Counted from the stretch's first letter, positions 1 to 7,430 are shown. The stretch: 14,173 nt of DNA from Bacillota bacterium (GCA_023418755.1 JAEZZE010000393.1:1-14173), one strand, 5' to 3'. Notes: a model not told the origin generated them from the sequence alone. Numbers and translations: made by a program.

Positions 1-1
1 G

Positions 2-74
2 AATAAGGCGGAAAATCCGCTTTAATATCTCCGATTCGGCCCGGATCCCGAAAATAAGGCGGGAAATCCGCCTT
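2..74. repeat. Two tandem copies of a 22-base hairpin-forming repeat
   Basis: A 22-base unit beginning AATAAGGCGG occurs at 2-23 and again at 53-74, 51 bases apart, with only two differences (12 versus 63, and 21 versus 72). Each copy can fold: AAGGCGGA (5-12) pairs with TCCGCTTT (16-23) through one G-T pair around a three-base loop, and AAGGCGG (56-62) pairs with CCGCCTT (68-74) around a five-base loop. One of the two differences keeps pairing possible (G-C versus G-T). This suggests a selected hairpin, either a REP-like intergenic repeat or the termination region of an upstream gene. Neither copy has a good run of T after it, so REP-like is the slightly better reading. Confidence 0.6.
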
Positions 75-221
75 GGGATTGGCATTAGGATGAAGGTGAA
101 GCAGCCAGATGTGCGGCGGGTAAGATAAGCAGGAGGTAAAGTGCGCATACGGTAAAGATGCGAACAAGCAAGATGCACGAAGGCAAAATGGGTTATATTC
201 AGCATGCGGTCCTCAATTAGG

Positions 222-235
222 TAAAAACGTTATCA
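222..235. promoter_or_regulatory. Candidate cre/LacI-family operator, site A
   Basis: The 14 bases TAAAAACGTTATCA agree with the Bacillus CcpA (cre) consensus TGWAANCGNTNWCA at every position except the second. It lies upstream of the candidate promoter at 272-300. CcpA and its LacI-family relatives bind such CG-centred sites, and carbohydrate transport operons in Firmicutes are typical targets. Which regulator binds here cannot be told from the sequence. Confidence 0.5.
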
Positions 236-271
236 TAGAAATAAATGGAGAAAACGAAATAAAAAAGAGCC

Positions 272-300
272 TTCCCATCCATGATCATCCGTGATATAGT
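272..300 (+). promoter_or_regulatory. Candidate SigA-type promoter with extended -10
   Basis: TTCCCA (272-277, four of six matches to TTGACA) is separated by 17 bases from TATAGT (295-300, five of six matches to TATAAT). A TG at 292-293 makes the extended -10 motif TGATATAGT. Transcription would begin at about 306-308, inside the palindromic site at 304-317, a layout typical of repression by a LacI-family protein. It would drive the gene run that begins at 476. The -35 is weak, so this is a candidate only. Confidence 0.5.
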
Positions 301-303
301 AGC

Positions 304-317
304 TGTAAGCGCTTCAA
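304..317. promoter_or_regulatory. Candidate LacI-family operator on the transcription start, site B
   Basis: TGTAAGCGCTTCAA has the palindromic core AAGCGCTT centred on CG and matches the cre-type consensus at all but two of its defined positions, both at the 3' end. It starts four bases after the candidate -10 and would cover the transcription start, where a bound repressor would block RNA polymerase. Its centre is GCGC rather than the ACGT of the neighbouring sites, so it may be read by a different regulator. Confidence 0.5.
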
Positions 318-364
318 CCAAAGAGATGACCGTTCGCCGTTTCATTTTTTTTAAGAAATTAAGG

Positions 365-377
365 AAACGTTTTTACA
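365..377. promoter_or_regulatory. Repeat of AAACGTTTTTACA, copy 1 (site C)
   Basis: The 13 bases AAACGTTTTTACA at 365-377 recur exactly at 433-445, in the same orientation. Eleven of them, read on the other strand as GTAAAAACGTT, also occur at 221-231. The left half of this copy is imperfect (preceded by AAGG), so it has only one good half-site for a CG-centred dimeric repressor. It lies in the predicted untranslated leader, downstream of the candidate promoter. Confidence 0.4.
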
Positions 378-429
378 TAATTATAAATAGTGGGCAGACT
401 TCGCAAAAATCATTCTTTTCATTTGAAAA

Positions 430-445
430 TAAAAACGTTTTTACA
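430..445. promoter_or_regulatory. Perfect palindrome TAAAAACGTTTTTA and repeat copy 2 (site D)
   Basis: TAAAAACGTTTTTA (430-443) is a perfect 14-base palindrome centred on CG, and bases 433-445 repeat the 13-mer at 365-377 exactly. It ends about 30 bases before the ATG at 476. Its form is that of a LacI-family operator and its position would suit a roadblock to transcription. It differs from the palindromic cre form TGAAAACGTTTTCA only at positions 2 and 13, so it could be a weak cre or the site of a dedicated regulator. Confidence 0.45.
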
Positions 446-475
446 AGCGATTATGGAACAAGGGGACGATCGAAG

Positions 476-3409
476 ATGTGGCAAAAGTGGAGAAAGAGAA
501 GCTTGAATGTCGTAATCGTGATCGTAGTACTTGCTGCTGCTGTTTATTTTTATCCATCAAAACGTTTTGACAAAGAGGCGATGGCAGGTGTTCCGTATTA
601 CCCCGATTTGGATCAGTCCTCGATTCTGGAAAGCGACGATATCTCGTCCAGGCTCGAGCCTTCCTACAACAAATACTTCGAGCAGTTGACCAAGGAGGGC
701 GCCGCCGACACGCAAGGCGTCGAGCTCCGCATTCCCGCCGGGAAGTATTCCGCGATCAGCTCCGAGGGCGCAACGGTCGCCGAGTCGCTTGGCGGGCGGG
801 AGGGCCAATCCGTCATTCTCGAAGGCGAGAATAGTTGGATCGAGTTCGAAGTCGATATTCCTGCAGACGGATTCTACCAGATGGGCATGGCCTACTATCC
901 GGTGGAGGGGAAGCGGTCGGTGCTGCTGCGCAATGTGCAGATCGACGGGGAGTTTCCTTTTTTCCAAGCTAAACGAATGATTTTTCAGCGGATGTGGGAA
1001 GAAAGCGGCGATACGTGGAAGGACAACCAGGGCAACGAATACAATCCGAACAACGTCGAGGTGCCGGGCTGGCAATATCGGGACTTCCGCGACGCAGACG
1101 CCAAGGTCAGCGAAGCTTTCCGATTTTATTTGACGAAGGGGGAGCACGTCGTTCGCGTTAACGCCCTTCGGGAGGCCGGGGCGATCGGCGAGCTGGTCGT
1201 TCATTCTCCGATCGTGCTTCCGAGCTACGAAGAAGTAAAGCGGGAGTACGAGGCGCAAGGCTATCGCGCGACATCGGGACATTTCGTCAAGGTCCAGGCG
1301 GAGCAGGCGACGCTGAAGTCGGATCCGACGCTAAGGCGAATCGAGAACCGGGAGCCGAATACCGAGCCTTATAACGCTAACGGCATCGTGTTGAACGCAT
1401 TCGGGGATCGCTCTTGGAAAACGGGAGGGCAATGGGCCGAATGGGTGGTCGACGTGCCCGAAAGCGGACTGTACGAGATCGGCGGGCGTTATGGCAGTTG
1501 GTGGCAGAACGGCGTGCCGGTGGAGAGGACCATCCGGATCGACGGTGAGACCCCGTTTCGGGAATTGAACGCTTATCCGTTTCCCTATAAGGAAAAGTGG
1601 CAGGTCGGCAGCTTGAGAGACAAGGAGGATGAGCCTTATCTTTTCTACCTTAAGCAAGGCAAGCGCACGATCCGCATGGAAGTGCAGATCGGCTCGCTCG
1701 GGTCCGTCTTCGATAAAGTTCAGGACGTCTCCCGCAAGATGTCTCTGCTAAGCCGGGAAATTATTCTGTACACCGGCACGAATCCCGATCCGAACCTGGA
1801 TTGGGAGTTGGAGGGCCGGATCGGGAATCTCGTTCCCCGGCTGCAGATGATGGCCCATACCGTCGACGATGCGATGCGCGAAATGATCGAACTGGGGGTC
1901 AGCGAGACGAGCTCCAACGTCAGTCAGCTCGGCATGGCGCGGGATCAATTGCTCAGCATGGCCGCTAAACCGGACACGATTCCCGCCCGGCTAAACGCGA
2001 TGGGCGAGACGCAATCGTCGCTGGGGACGTGGATCAACTCGCTTAGCGAGCAAAGCCTGACGCTCGATTGGCTGGCCGTCAAATCGCCGGATCGGCCGTG
2101 GCCGCAAGCAGAAGCCGGATTTTTCAAGAAATCGTGGCATTCGCTGTCGGATTTCGCGCTGTCGTTCCGGAACGATTACTCCGGCATCGGCAACATTTAC
2201 AGCGAGGGCAAGACGCTCGACGTATGGGTTGCGCGGGGGCGCGATTGGGCGCAGATCATCAAGCAAATGGCGGACGAAGATTTCACCGCCAGGACGGGCA
2301 TCAAGGTCAACGTCAACGTCATTCCGGCCGGCGCCATGAATTTGCTGATGCTAGCCGAAACGTCCGGCAAAGCGCCCGACGTCGCGCTAGGCGTCGATGG
2401 CCAGGTACCGATCGATTTCGCGATTCGGGGCGCGGTCGTCAACCTGAACCGGTTCGGCGACTACGGGGAGATCGCCGGGCGCTTCAGGCCCGGGGCGCTG
2501 ATCCCGTACCGCTTCAACGGCGGCGACTACGCGCTTCCGGAAAACCAGAACTTCAACATGCTGTTTTACCGGAAGGACATCCTGGGCGAGCTTGACATCG
2601 TGGACGTTCCGCAGACTTGGGAAGAAGTGATGGATATCATTCCGGTTCTGCAGCAGCATGGCATGGATTTCTATTATCCGAAGCTGGGCGATGCCATCGG
2701 CGAATTTACGCCGTTCCTGTTCCAGCACGGGGGCGATTTCTATAAGGAGGACGGAGCCAAGTCGGATCTGGACGCGCCGGAAGGCATCGAAGCGTTCAAG
2801 ATGTGGACGGGGCTGTTCACCAACTACAAGATCAGCAAATCGGCCAATTTCTACAACCGCTTCCGCAGCGGGGAGATGCCGATCGGAGTGGCCGATTACT
2901 CGACTTATCTCATGCTGTCGACGGCCGCGCCGGAATTGACGGGCTGGTGGGGGATGGTGCCGATGCCCGGCATCAGGCAAAGCGACGGAACGATCAACCG
3001 TTCCACGGGCGGCATGTCCCAGACGGCGATGATCTTCAACAGCTCCGAGATGCAGGAGGAATCCTGGGAATTCCTCAAATGGTGGACCAGCGCCGACGTG
3101 CAGGAGCAATTCGGCACGGAGCTGGAATCCATTCTCGGCGTCGAAGCGCGCTGGAACACCGCCAATGTGGAAGCGCTTAAACGGCTGCCGTGGCCGACGG
3201 AGGATTTGGACGGGATTTTGGAGCAATGGGAATGGTTCAGGGAACGGGAAGTCGTCTTGGGCGGTTATTATACGAACCGCTACGTCGAGAACATCTGGAA
3301 CGAAATCGTGCTGAACGGGAAAAACCGGCGCGAGGCTGTCGAAGACGGCGTTAAAGAGATCAACCGCGAGCTTCGCAAGAAAAGAGAAGAGTTCGGTCTC
3401 GACCGATAA
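476..3409 (+). CDS. Membrane-anchored extracellular solute-binding protein fused to two carbohydrate-binding-like domains
   Basis: The 977-residue product begins MWQKWRKRSLN followed by a hydrophobic segment (about 12-27), a basic signal-anchor with no lipobox; I see no cysteine in the whole protein. Two related beta-rich domains follow, about 81-245 and 269-435. They share the pattern W-x-E-[FW]-x-V-D-[IV]-P-x-x-G-x-Y (121 and 323) and an IDGE-x-PF motif (156 and 355), as in CBM6/CBM35-like sandwiches. A helical linker (about 440-570) leads to a family 1 solute-binding domain (about 579-977: LDVWV, SGKAPDVALG, W-E-E-V, FLKWWTS). The ATG at 476 was chosen because the anchor follows at once; an in-frame ATG at 281 would add 65 residues of atypical sequence. 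AAGGGG at 460-465 is a plausible but distant ribosome site. It heads the run and probably feeds the permeases just downstream. The glycan is unknown. Confidence 0.85.
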   Translation: MWQKWRKRSLNVVIVIVVLAAAVYFYPSKRFDKEAMAGVPYYPDLDQSSILESDDISSRLEPSYNKYFEQLTKEGAADTQGVELRIPAGKYSAISSEGATVAESLGGREGQSVILEGENSWIEFEVDIPADGFYQMGMAYYPVEGKRSVLLRNVQIDGEFPFFQAKRMIFQRMWEESGDTWKDNQGNEYNPNNVEVPGWQYRDFRDADAKVSEAFRFYLTKGEHVVRVNALREAGAIGELVVHSPIVLPSYEEVKREYEAQGYRATSGHFVKVQAEQATLKSDPTLRRIENREPNTEPYNANGIVLNAFGDRSWKTGGQWAEWVVDVPESGLYEIGGRYGSWWQNGVPVERTIRIDGETPFRELNAYPFPYKEKWQVGSLRDKEDEPYLFYLKQGKRTIRMEVQIGSLGSVFDKVQDVSRKMSLLSREIILYTGTNPDPNLDWELEGRIGNLVPRLQMMAHTVDDAMREMIELGVSETSSNVSQLGMARDQLLSMAAKPDTIPARLNAMGETQSSLGTWINSLSEQSLTLDWLAVKSPDRPWPQAEAGFFKKSWHSLSDFALSFRNDYSGIGNIYSEGKTLDVWVARGRDWAQIIKQMADEDFTARTGIKVNVNVIPAGAMNLLMLAETSGKAPDVALGVDGQVPIDFAIRGAVVNLNRFGDYGEIAGRFRPGALIPYRFNGGDYALPENQNFNMLFYRKDILGELDIVDVPQTWEEVMDIIPVLQQHGMDFYYPKLGDAIGEFTPFLFQHGGDFYKEDGAKSDLDAPEGIEAFKMWTGLFTNYKISKSANFYNRFRSGEMPIGVADYSTYLMLSTAAPELTGWWGMVPMPGIRQSDGTINRSTGGMSQTAMIFNSSEMQEESWEFLKWWTSADVQEQFGTELESILGVEARWNTANVEALKRLPWPTEDLDGILEQWEWFREREVVLGGYYTNRYVENIWNEIVLNGKNRREAVEDGVKEINRELRKKREEFGLDR
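557..570. promoter_or_regulatory. Perfect CG-centred palindrome inside the coding start (site E)
   Basis: TCAAAACGTTTTGA is a perfect 14-base palindrome with the same ACGT centre as sites A, C and D, lying at codons 28-32 of the first gene, just after its membrane segment. Intragenic operators close to the start are known for LacI-family repressors. It could also be chance, since the bases also encode protein (Ser-Lys-Arg-Phe). Confidence 0.3.
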
Positions 3410-3424
3410 TCCGGGATGCCGGAC

Positions 3425-3430
3425 AGGGGG
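3425..3430 (+). promoter_or_regulatory. Ribosome binding site that decides the permease start at 3440
   Basis: AGGGGG lies nine bases before the ATG at 3440. The in-frame ATG at 3416 would include this site within the coding sequence and has no purine-rich site of its own, so translation most likely starts at 3440. Confidence 0.7.
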
Positions 3431-3439
3431 AACGAATCG

Positions 3440-4393
3440 ATGGCACAACCAATTCCAAGCAAAGCGAATGCGGCACCGCGAGTCCGTTCCGGCAGAATCG
3501 CCGGGCTGCTGCGCGAAATCGTCAGGCACCGCGTCTCGTACTACTTCATGCTTCCGTTCATGCTGCTTTTTATGACCTTTACGGTAGCTCCGGTCTTGAC
3601 GTCGGTCGGGCTCAGCTTTACCTACTACAACATTCTGGAATCGCCGAGATGGGTCGGACTCGGCAATTACCGGCTGCTGTTCGTGGATGACGACGTGTTC
3701 CTGACCGCCGTCGCCAACACATTGAAATTCGCGGTCGTCACGGGACCGGTCAGCTACGCGATGGCTTTTCTGCTCGCTTGGCTGATCAGTCAGATTCCGG
3801 TCCGCTACCGCTTCCTGTACACGTTCTTCTATTATACGCCGGCGATCACGAGCGCCGTCGCGATGACCGTCGTCTGGACGTACTTGTTCTCAGGCGACCG
3901 TTACGGCCTGATCAACAACTGGCTTATGCAGCTCGGCATTCTGAACGAACCGTTCCTGTGGCTGCAGGATATCCGGACGATCATGCCGGTTCTGATCGTC
4001 GTCAGCCTGTGGATGAGCATGGGGATCGGCTTCCTGAGCTTTCTCGCCGGTCTGCAGAACGTTCCGAAAGACATGTACGAGGCGGGCGCGATCGACGGAG
4101 TGAAATATCGCTGGCAGCAGCTTTGGTACATTACGATTCCGTCGGTGAAGCCTCAACTGCTGTTCGGGGCCGTTATGCAGATCGTCTTCTCGCTGCAGGT
4201 GTTCGACGTCAGCGTGCAACTGGCCGGACTGCCGAGCCCGTTGTATGCGGGGCATACGATCATGACCCACTTGTTCGACTACGCGTTTATCCGGTTCGAG
4301 ATGGGGTACGCCGCGTCCATCGCCGTCGTGTTGTTCCTGCTAATGGTCGGCTTGAACCGCATCATATTCAAGATTCTCGGGAGCAAGGAGTGA
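3440..4393 (+). CDS. Carbohydrate ABC transporter permease, MalF/LacF-type (first module)
   Basis: This 317-residue inner-membrane protein forms half of the channel of a carbohydrate importer. After a cytoplasmic leader (about 1-33) come about six membrane helices, the first at YYFMLPFMLLFMTFTVAPVL. The cytoplasmic EAA loop that docks the ATPase is clear at about 214-239 (EAGAIDG followed by W..ITIPSVKP). The stretch YNILESPRWVGLGNYRLLF between the first two helices is typical of the MalF/UgpA side of the family. It starts 30 bases after the fusion binding protein and is followed within 8 bases by its MalG-type partner, so the three form one transport unit. Length is normal for the family. 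The substrate cannot be assigned. Confidence 0.9.
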   Translation: MAQPIPSKANAAPRVRSGRIAGLLREIVRHRVSYYFMLPFMLLFMTFTVAPVLTSVGLSFTYYNILESPRWVGLGNYRLLFVDDDVFLTAVANTLKFAVVTGPVSYAMAFLLAWLISQIPVRYRFLYTFFYYTPAITSAVAMTVVWTYLFSGDRYGLINNWLMQLGILNEPFLWLQDIRTIMPVLIVVSLWMSMGIGFLSFLAGLQNVPKDMYEAGAIDGVKYRWQQLWYITIPSVKPQLLFGAVMQIVFSLQVFDVSVQLAGLPSPLYAGHTIMTHLFDYAFIRFEMGYAASIAVVLFLLMVGLNRIIFKILGSKE

Positions 4394-4400
4394 AGGCATC

Positions 4401-5264
4401 ATGTCCTCTATAGCAAAGGCCAGACGGTTGGACTGGGGCGGCGTTATGCTCTACGTCCTGCTCTCGGCGATGGGAATCGTGATGTTGACGCCGCTTGTGT
4501 ACATGATCTCGACGGCGTTCAAGCCGATCTCGGAGTTGTTCCTGTTTCCGCCGCGCTTCTTCGTCATGAACCCGACGATGAAAAACTTCAACACGCTGTT
4601 CGCGGCTTCGGGATCCACGATGGTTCCGTTCTCCCGCTACATTTTCAACAGCGTCGTCGTTTCGATGACGATCGTCGCCGGAGGCGTGCTCTTGTCGGCA
4701 TTGGCCGCGTATCCGCTGAGCAAGCATCGCATGCCGTTCGGCAAAGCGATCTTTAACCTGATTATCCTGGCGCTCATGTTCTCGCCGCAGGTGACGCAAA
4801 TTCCTCAATACATCATCATTAGCCAATTAGGGCTGACGAATACGTACTTCGCGCTCATCTTGCCTTTTCTCGCCTATCCGGTCGGCTTGTTTCTGATCAA
4901 GCAGTTTTTGGACCAAATCCCGGACGCGCTGCTCGAAGCCGGGAAGATGGACGGCGCCAAGGAGTGGACGATCTTCTGGAAAATCGTCATGCCGATGCTC
5001 AAACCCGCTTGGGCAACCCTGTCGCTCTTCATCTTTATCGCGGCATGGAACGATCCTTGGTCTTCGGCGGTGTATACGACGACGGAGGATATGAAGACGC
5101 TGCCTTACGCGCTGACGACGATCAGCGGCGGCGCGAACGCGATCGCGACGGTAGGCACGGTCGGCGCCGCGAGCTTGCTGATGGTCGTCCCTACCATCAT
5201 CGTGTTCGTCGTAACGCAGAAGATGGTGCTCGAGACGATGGCCCATTCGGGAATCAAGGAGTGA
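4401..5264 (+). CDS. Carbohydrate ABC transporter permease, MalG-type (first module)
   Basis: This 287-residue polytopic protein is the second channel subunit. It has about six membrane helices, starting at VMLYVLLSAMGIVMLTPLVY, and the MalG-type run TPLVYMISTAFKP. The EAA loop begins at residue 179 (EAGKMDGAKEW, then KIVMPMLKP). Its ribosome site AAGGAG (4386-4391) overlaps the stop of the preceding permease, which implies coupled translation. Size is usual for the family (about 275-300). The C-terminal part contains AAWNDPW, the expected signature near the last helices. No ATPase gene follows, unlike many transporters of this type outside the Firmicutes. Confidence 0.9.
   Translation: MSSIAKARRLDWGGVMLYVLLSAMGIVMLTPLVYMISTAFKPISELFLFPPRFFVMNPTMKNFNTLFAASGSTMVPFSRYIFNSVVVSMTIVAGGVLLSALAAYPLSKHRMPFGKAIFNLIILALMFSPQVTQIPQYIIISQLGLTNTYFALILPFLAYPVGLFLIKQFLDQIPDALLEAGKMDGAKEWTIFWKIVMPMLKPAWATLSLFIFIAAWNDPWSSAVYTTTEDMKTLPYALTTISGGANAIATVGTVGAASLLMVVPTIIVFVVTQKMVLETMAHSGIKE
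5256..5261 (+). promoter_or_regulatory. Ribosome binding site supporting a GTG start at 5272
   Basis: AAGGAG overlaps the end of the MalG-type permease gene and stands ten bases before GTG at 5272. The frame from that GTG begins directly with a signal peptide, so the GTG start is preferred. Confidence 0.65.
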
Positions 5265-5271
5265 TGACGGC

Positions 5272-6774
5272 GTGAACCTATCGATCAAGACGACAATCGT
5301 CGCAGTCGCGGCCGCTCTGTCGCTGTCCCTGCTTCCTGCGGCCGCGTCCGCCGGGAGTCCGTATCCGGGTTACATCTACAGTCCCGACATGCGGACGCCC
5401 GCTTCGCTGAACGGGTACGTGTATGCGGATTCGATCGACGGCTTCGGGCTGTCCGTCGGCCCGTTCGATTCGCCCGAAGATCTCTTCGTCGCCGAAGACG
5501 ATACGTTGTATATCGTCGACAGCGGAAATGCAAGGGTCGTTCATCTGGATCGGGAGCAAAACGTGCTGCTCGTCGTTGGAGACGAGGAGGGCGCGGGGCA
5601 ATTGAATACGCCCAAAGGCGTATTCGCGACAAAAGACGGCGAAATCTACGTGGCCGACACGGGCAACCGGAGAATCGCCCGTTTCGACGCCGAGGGCCGG
5701 TTCGTCCAAGAGTATTTGAAACCGGATTCTCCCTTGTTGGGCGAGCAATTTTATTTCGCGCCATCGAAAGTCGCCGTAGACAAACGCGGCTATCTGTTCG
5801 TCGTCAGCGAGGGGGCTAGCCAAGGTCTGCTGCAGATCGGTCCGGAGGGCCGATTCGCCGGGTTTTTCGGAGCCAATCACGTCGAGTGGAGCTTGAGCAA
5901 ATTTCTGGTCAAGCTGATCGCCAGCCGGGAGCAGCGGGATCAGATGGCCAGCGAGAGGCCCCCGGAGTTTTCCAACGTGTTCGAGGACGCGGAGGGTTTC
6001 TATTATACGACGACGCTCGGGATCGCCGCGAACCAAATCAAGCGTCTCAGCACAGTCGGAGTCGACATTCTGAACGGCGACGGCGGCGGAGGCAAGGAGC
6101 AGAACGTCTACGGGGACTATCAGCTACCTACGACCAACTATACGCCGGCGTTTAAATCGTTCGTCGACGTGACGGCCAGCACGGACGGCATCATTACCGC
6201 GCTAGACAGCGTGACCGGCAAGGCGTACCAATACAACGCGATCAAGAACATGCTGTTCGTGTTCGGCGGCATCGGCGAGCAGGACGGATTGTTCAAAGTG
6301 CCGAGCAGCATCGCCGAAACGTCGGACGGTACTCTCTATATCGCCGACAAAGGACGTAACCGGATCGATCGGTTCGTGACGACGCCGTTCGGCCAACTGG
6401 TGCATCGGGCTTCCATCCTTCACGCCGACGGCAAATACGGCGAGGCACAGCCGATTTGGAAGGAAGTGTTGCGAATGAACGCCAACTACAGACTGGCTTA
6501 TGGCGGCATCGGGCAGGCGCTGCTAAAATCCGAGCGTTACGACGAAGCGATGGACTACTTCAAGCTCGCCAAGGACAAATACGGTTATTCCGCCGCGCTC
6601 GCGGAGTACCGCAAAGAGGTGATGCGCCGGCACTTCGGGGAGCTGGCGGGAGGGCTGATCGGGGCGCTGGCCGCGATCAGGCTCGGCTTCTACCTGTACG
6701 GCAAGCTTAAGCGGCAACGCGGCACAGCCGGGATGCGTACGGACGAAAGCGCCGGAGGGGGGCGGCAAGCATGA
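5272..6774 (+). CDS. Secreted NHL-repeat beta-propeller protein with TPR and C-terminal membrane segment
   Basis: The 500-residue product starts at GTG with a Sec signal peptide (AVAAALSLSLLPAAASA, cleavage likely near residue 27). NHL-type blades are visible at about 66-95 (LYIVDSGNARVVHLD), 112-146 (IYVADTGNRRIARFD), 163-198 and 343-369 (LYIADKGRNRIDRF). A TPR-like helical pair follows at about 374-440 (LHADGKYGEAQPIWKEVL, LLKSERYDEAMDYFKLAKDKYG), then a membrane helix at about 456-475 and a basic, Gly-rich tail. The bulk should therefore face the outside, tethered at its C-terminus. NHL propellers and TPRs mediate binding, so a scaffold or sensor role is plausible, but no catalytic motif is seen. 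It overlaps the Yip1 gene by 4 bases (ATGA), which suggests the two proteins act together. Confidence 0.85.
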   Translation: MNLSIKTTIVAVAAALSLSLLPAAASAGSPYPGYIYSPDMRTPASLNGYVYADSIDGFGLSVGPFDSPEDLFVAEDDTLYIVDSGNARVVHLDREQNVLLVVGDEEGAGQLNTPKGVFATKDGEIYVADTGNRRIARFDAEGRFVQEYLKPDSPLLGEQFYFAPSKVAVDKRGYLFVVSEGASQGLLQIGPEGRFAGFFGANHVEWSLSKFLVKLIASREQRDQMASERPPEFSNVFEDAEGFYYTTTLGIAANQIKRLSTVGVDILNGDGGGGKEQNVYGDYQLPTTNYTPAFKSFVDVTASTDGIITALDSVTGKAYQYNAIKNMLFVFGGIGEQDGLFKVPSSIAETSDGTLYIADKGRNRIDRFVTTPFGQLVHRASILHADGKYGEAQPIWKEVLRMNANYRLAYGGIGQALLKSERYDEAMDYFKLAKDKYGYSAALAEYRKEVMRRHFGELAGGLIGALAAIRLGFYLYGKLKRQRGTAGMRTDESAGGGRQA

Positions 6775-7415
6775 ACACGTTCCAATGGGCACTAAGATCG
6801 CTGCGCCATCCGATCGAATTTTTATTCGATTTTCCCGGAGAGCTGCGCGGTCGGGAGCGTCTGAAGCTGATGCACGCCGGCGTCGTTCTGCTCTGCGCGA
6901 TCGCGGCGAGGGTCGTCTCGCTGCTCATCACCGGTTTCGCCTTGCAGACGCAGGAGCCCCATCAGGTGTCCATCCTGGTGGAAGCGACATGGATTATCGT
7001 TCCGTGGGTGACTTGGTCGGCAGCCAGCTGGGGGGTCAGCACGATCGTCGACGGAGAAGGCAAATTCGTCGATATTCTGACCACGAGCGCGTTCGTAATG
7101 GTTCCGTATATTCCGTTGTCGCTCGCAATCGCGGCGTTGTCCAACCTGATGACGCTGAGCAACGGGCCGTTAGGCATCCCGAATACGCTGTACGCCACGA
7201 TGCTCGGCTTCATGTTCTCGTGGATGCTGCTGCAATTGTTCCTGCACGTCAAGGTACTGCACGATTTCGAATTTCGCCGGACGTTCCTGGTCATTCTGCT
7301 GTCCGTCGTCGGCATGTTCATCGTCTGGTTCGTCGGGCTTCTGCTCTTCGGGCTGATCAACCAGGCGATCCAGTTCGTCGTCACGGTCTACAAAGAGATC
7401 GCGTTCAGGATCTAG
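6771..7415 (+). CDS. Yip1-family integral membrane protein
   Basis: This 214-residue protein begins with about 30 residues carrying RSLRHPIEFLFDFPGELRGR, typical of bacterial Yip1-domain (PF04893-like) proteins. About five membrane helices follow: around LMHAGVVLLCAIAARVVSLL, ATWIIVPWVTWSAASWGV, FVMVPYIPLSLAIAALSNLM, TMLGFMFSWMLLQLFLHV and FLVILLSVVGMFIVWFVGLLL. The family is widespread but of unknown biochemical role in bacteria. The start ATG overlaps the stop of the NHL-TPR gene and the gene ends 15 bases before the DUF5696 gene, so it belongs to the same transcript. I assign it by overall pattern and size; a generic polytopic membrane protein is the alternative. Confidence 0.75.
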   Translation: MNTFQWALRSLRHPIEFLFDFPGELRGRERLKLMHAGVVLLCAIAARVVSLLITGFALQTQEPHQVSILVEATWIIVPWVTWSAASWGVSTIVDGEGKFVDILTTSAFVMVPYIPLSLAIAALSNLMTLSNGPLGIPNTLYATMLGFMFSWMLLQLFLHVKVLHDFEFRRTFLVILLSVVGMFIVWFVGLLLFGLINQAIQFVVTVYKEIAFRI

Positions 7416-7430
7416 AAGGGGGGCAACAAG

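Larger units (their letters stand above)
1..475. other. Non-coding leader region upstream of the gene run
   Basis: This stretch is clearly more AT-rich than the genes that follow, especially from about 220 onward, and no frame on either strand shows a protein-like composition. It holds two copies of a hairpin repeat (2-74), a strong but apparently unused Shine-Dalgarno-like AGGAGGT (131-137), a candidate promoter (272-300) and several CG-centred palindromes (222-443). The candidate promoter would leave an untranslated leader of roughly 170 bases before the ATG at 476. No gene end is visible at the left edge, so what lies upstream is unknown. Confidence 0.7.

Noticed and set aside
158..220. 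Twenty-codon frame from ATG at 158
   Set aside because: The Shine-Dalgarno-like AGGAGGT is about 20 bases away, too far, and the peptide shows no leader-peptide features such as a run of one codon.
423..451. TTGAAA at 423-428 as a -35 for a second promoter
   Set aside because: The sequence at the proper distance (446-451, AGCGAT) is a poor -10.
281..475. N-terminal extension of the first gene from the ATG at 281
   Set aside because: The 65 added residues are rich in Phe/Lys/Arg/Ser from AT-rich DNA, have no ribosome site, and would bury the signal-anchor that starts at 476. The stretch also carries the operator-like repeats.
2387..3529. Minus-strand open frame of about 380 codons opposite the end of the first gene
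   Set aside because: It spans two real + strand genes and their junction and has a low-complexity, His/Arg/Phe-rich composition with no recognisable domain.
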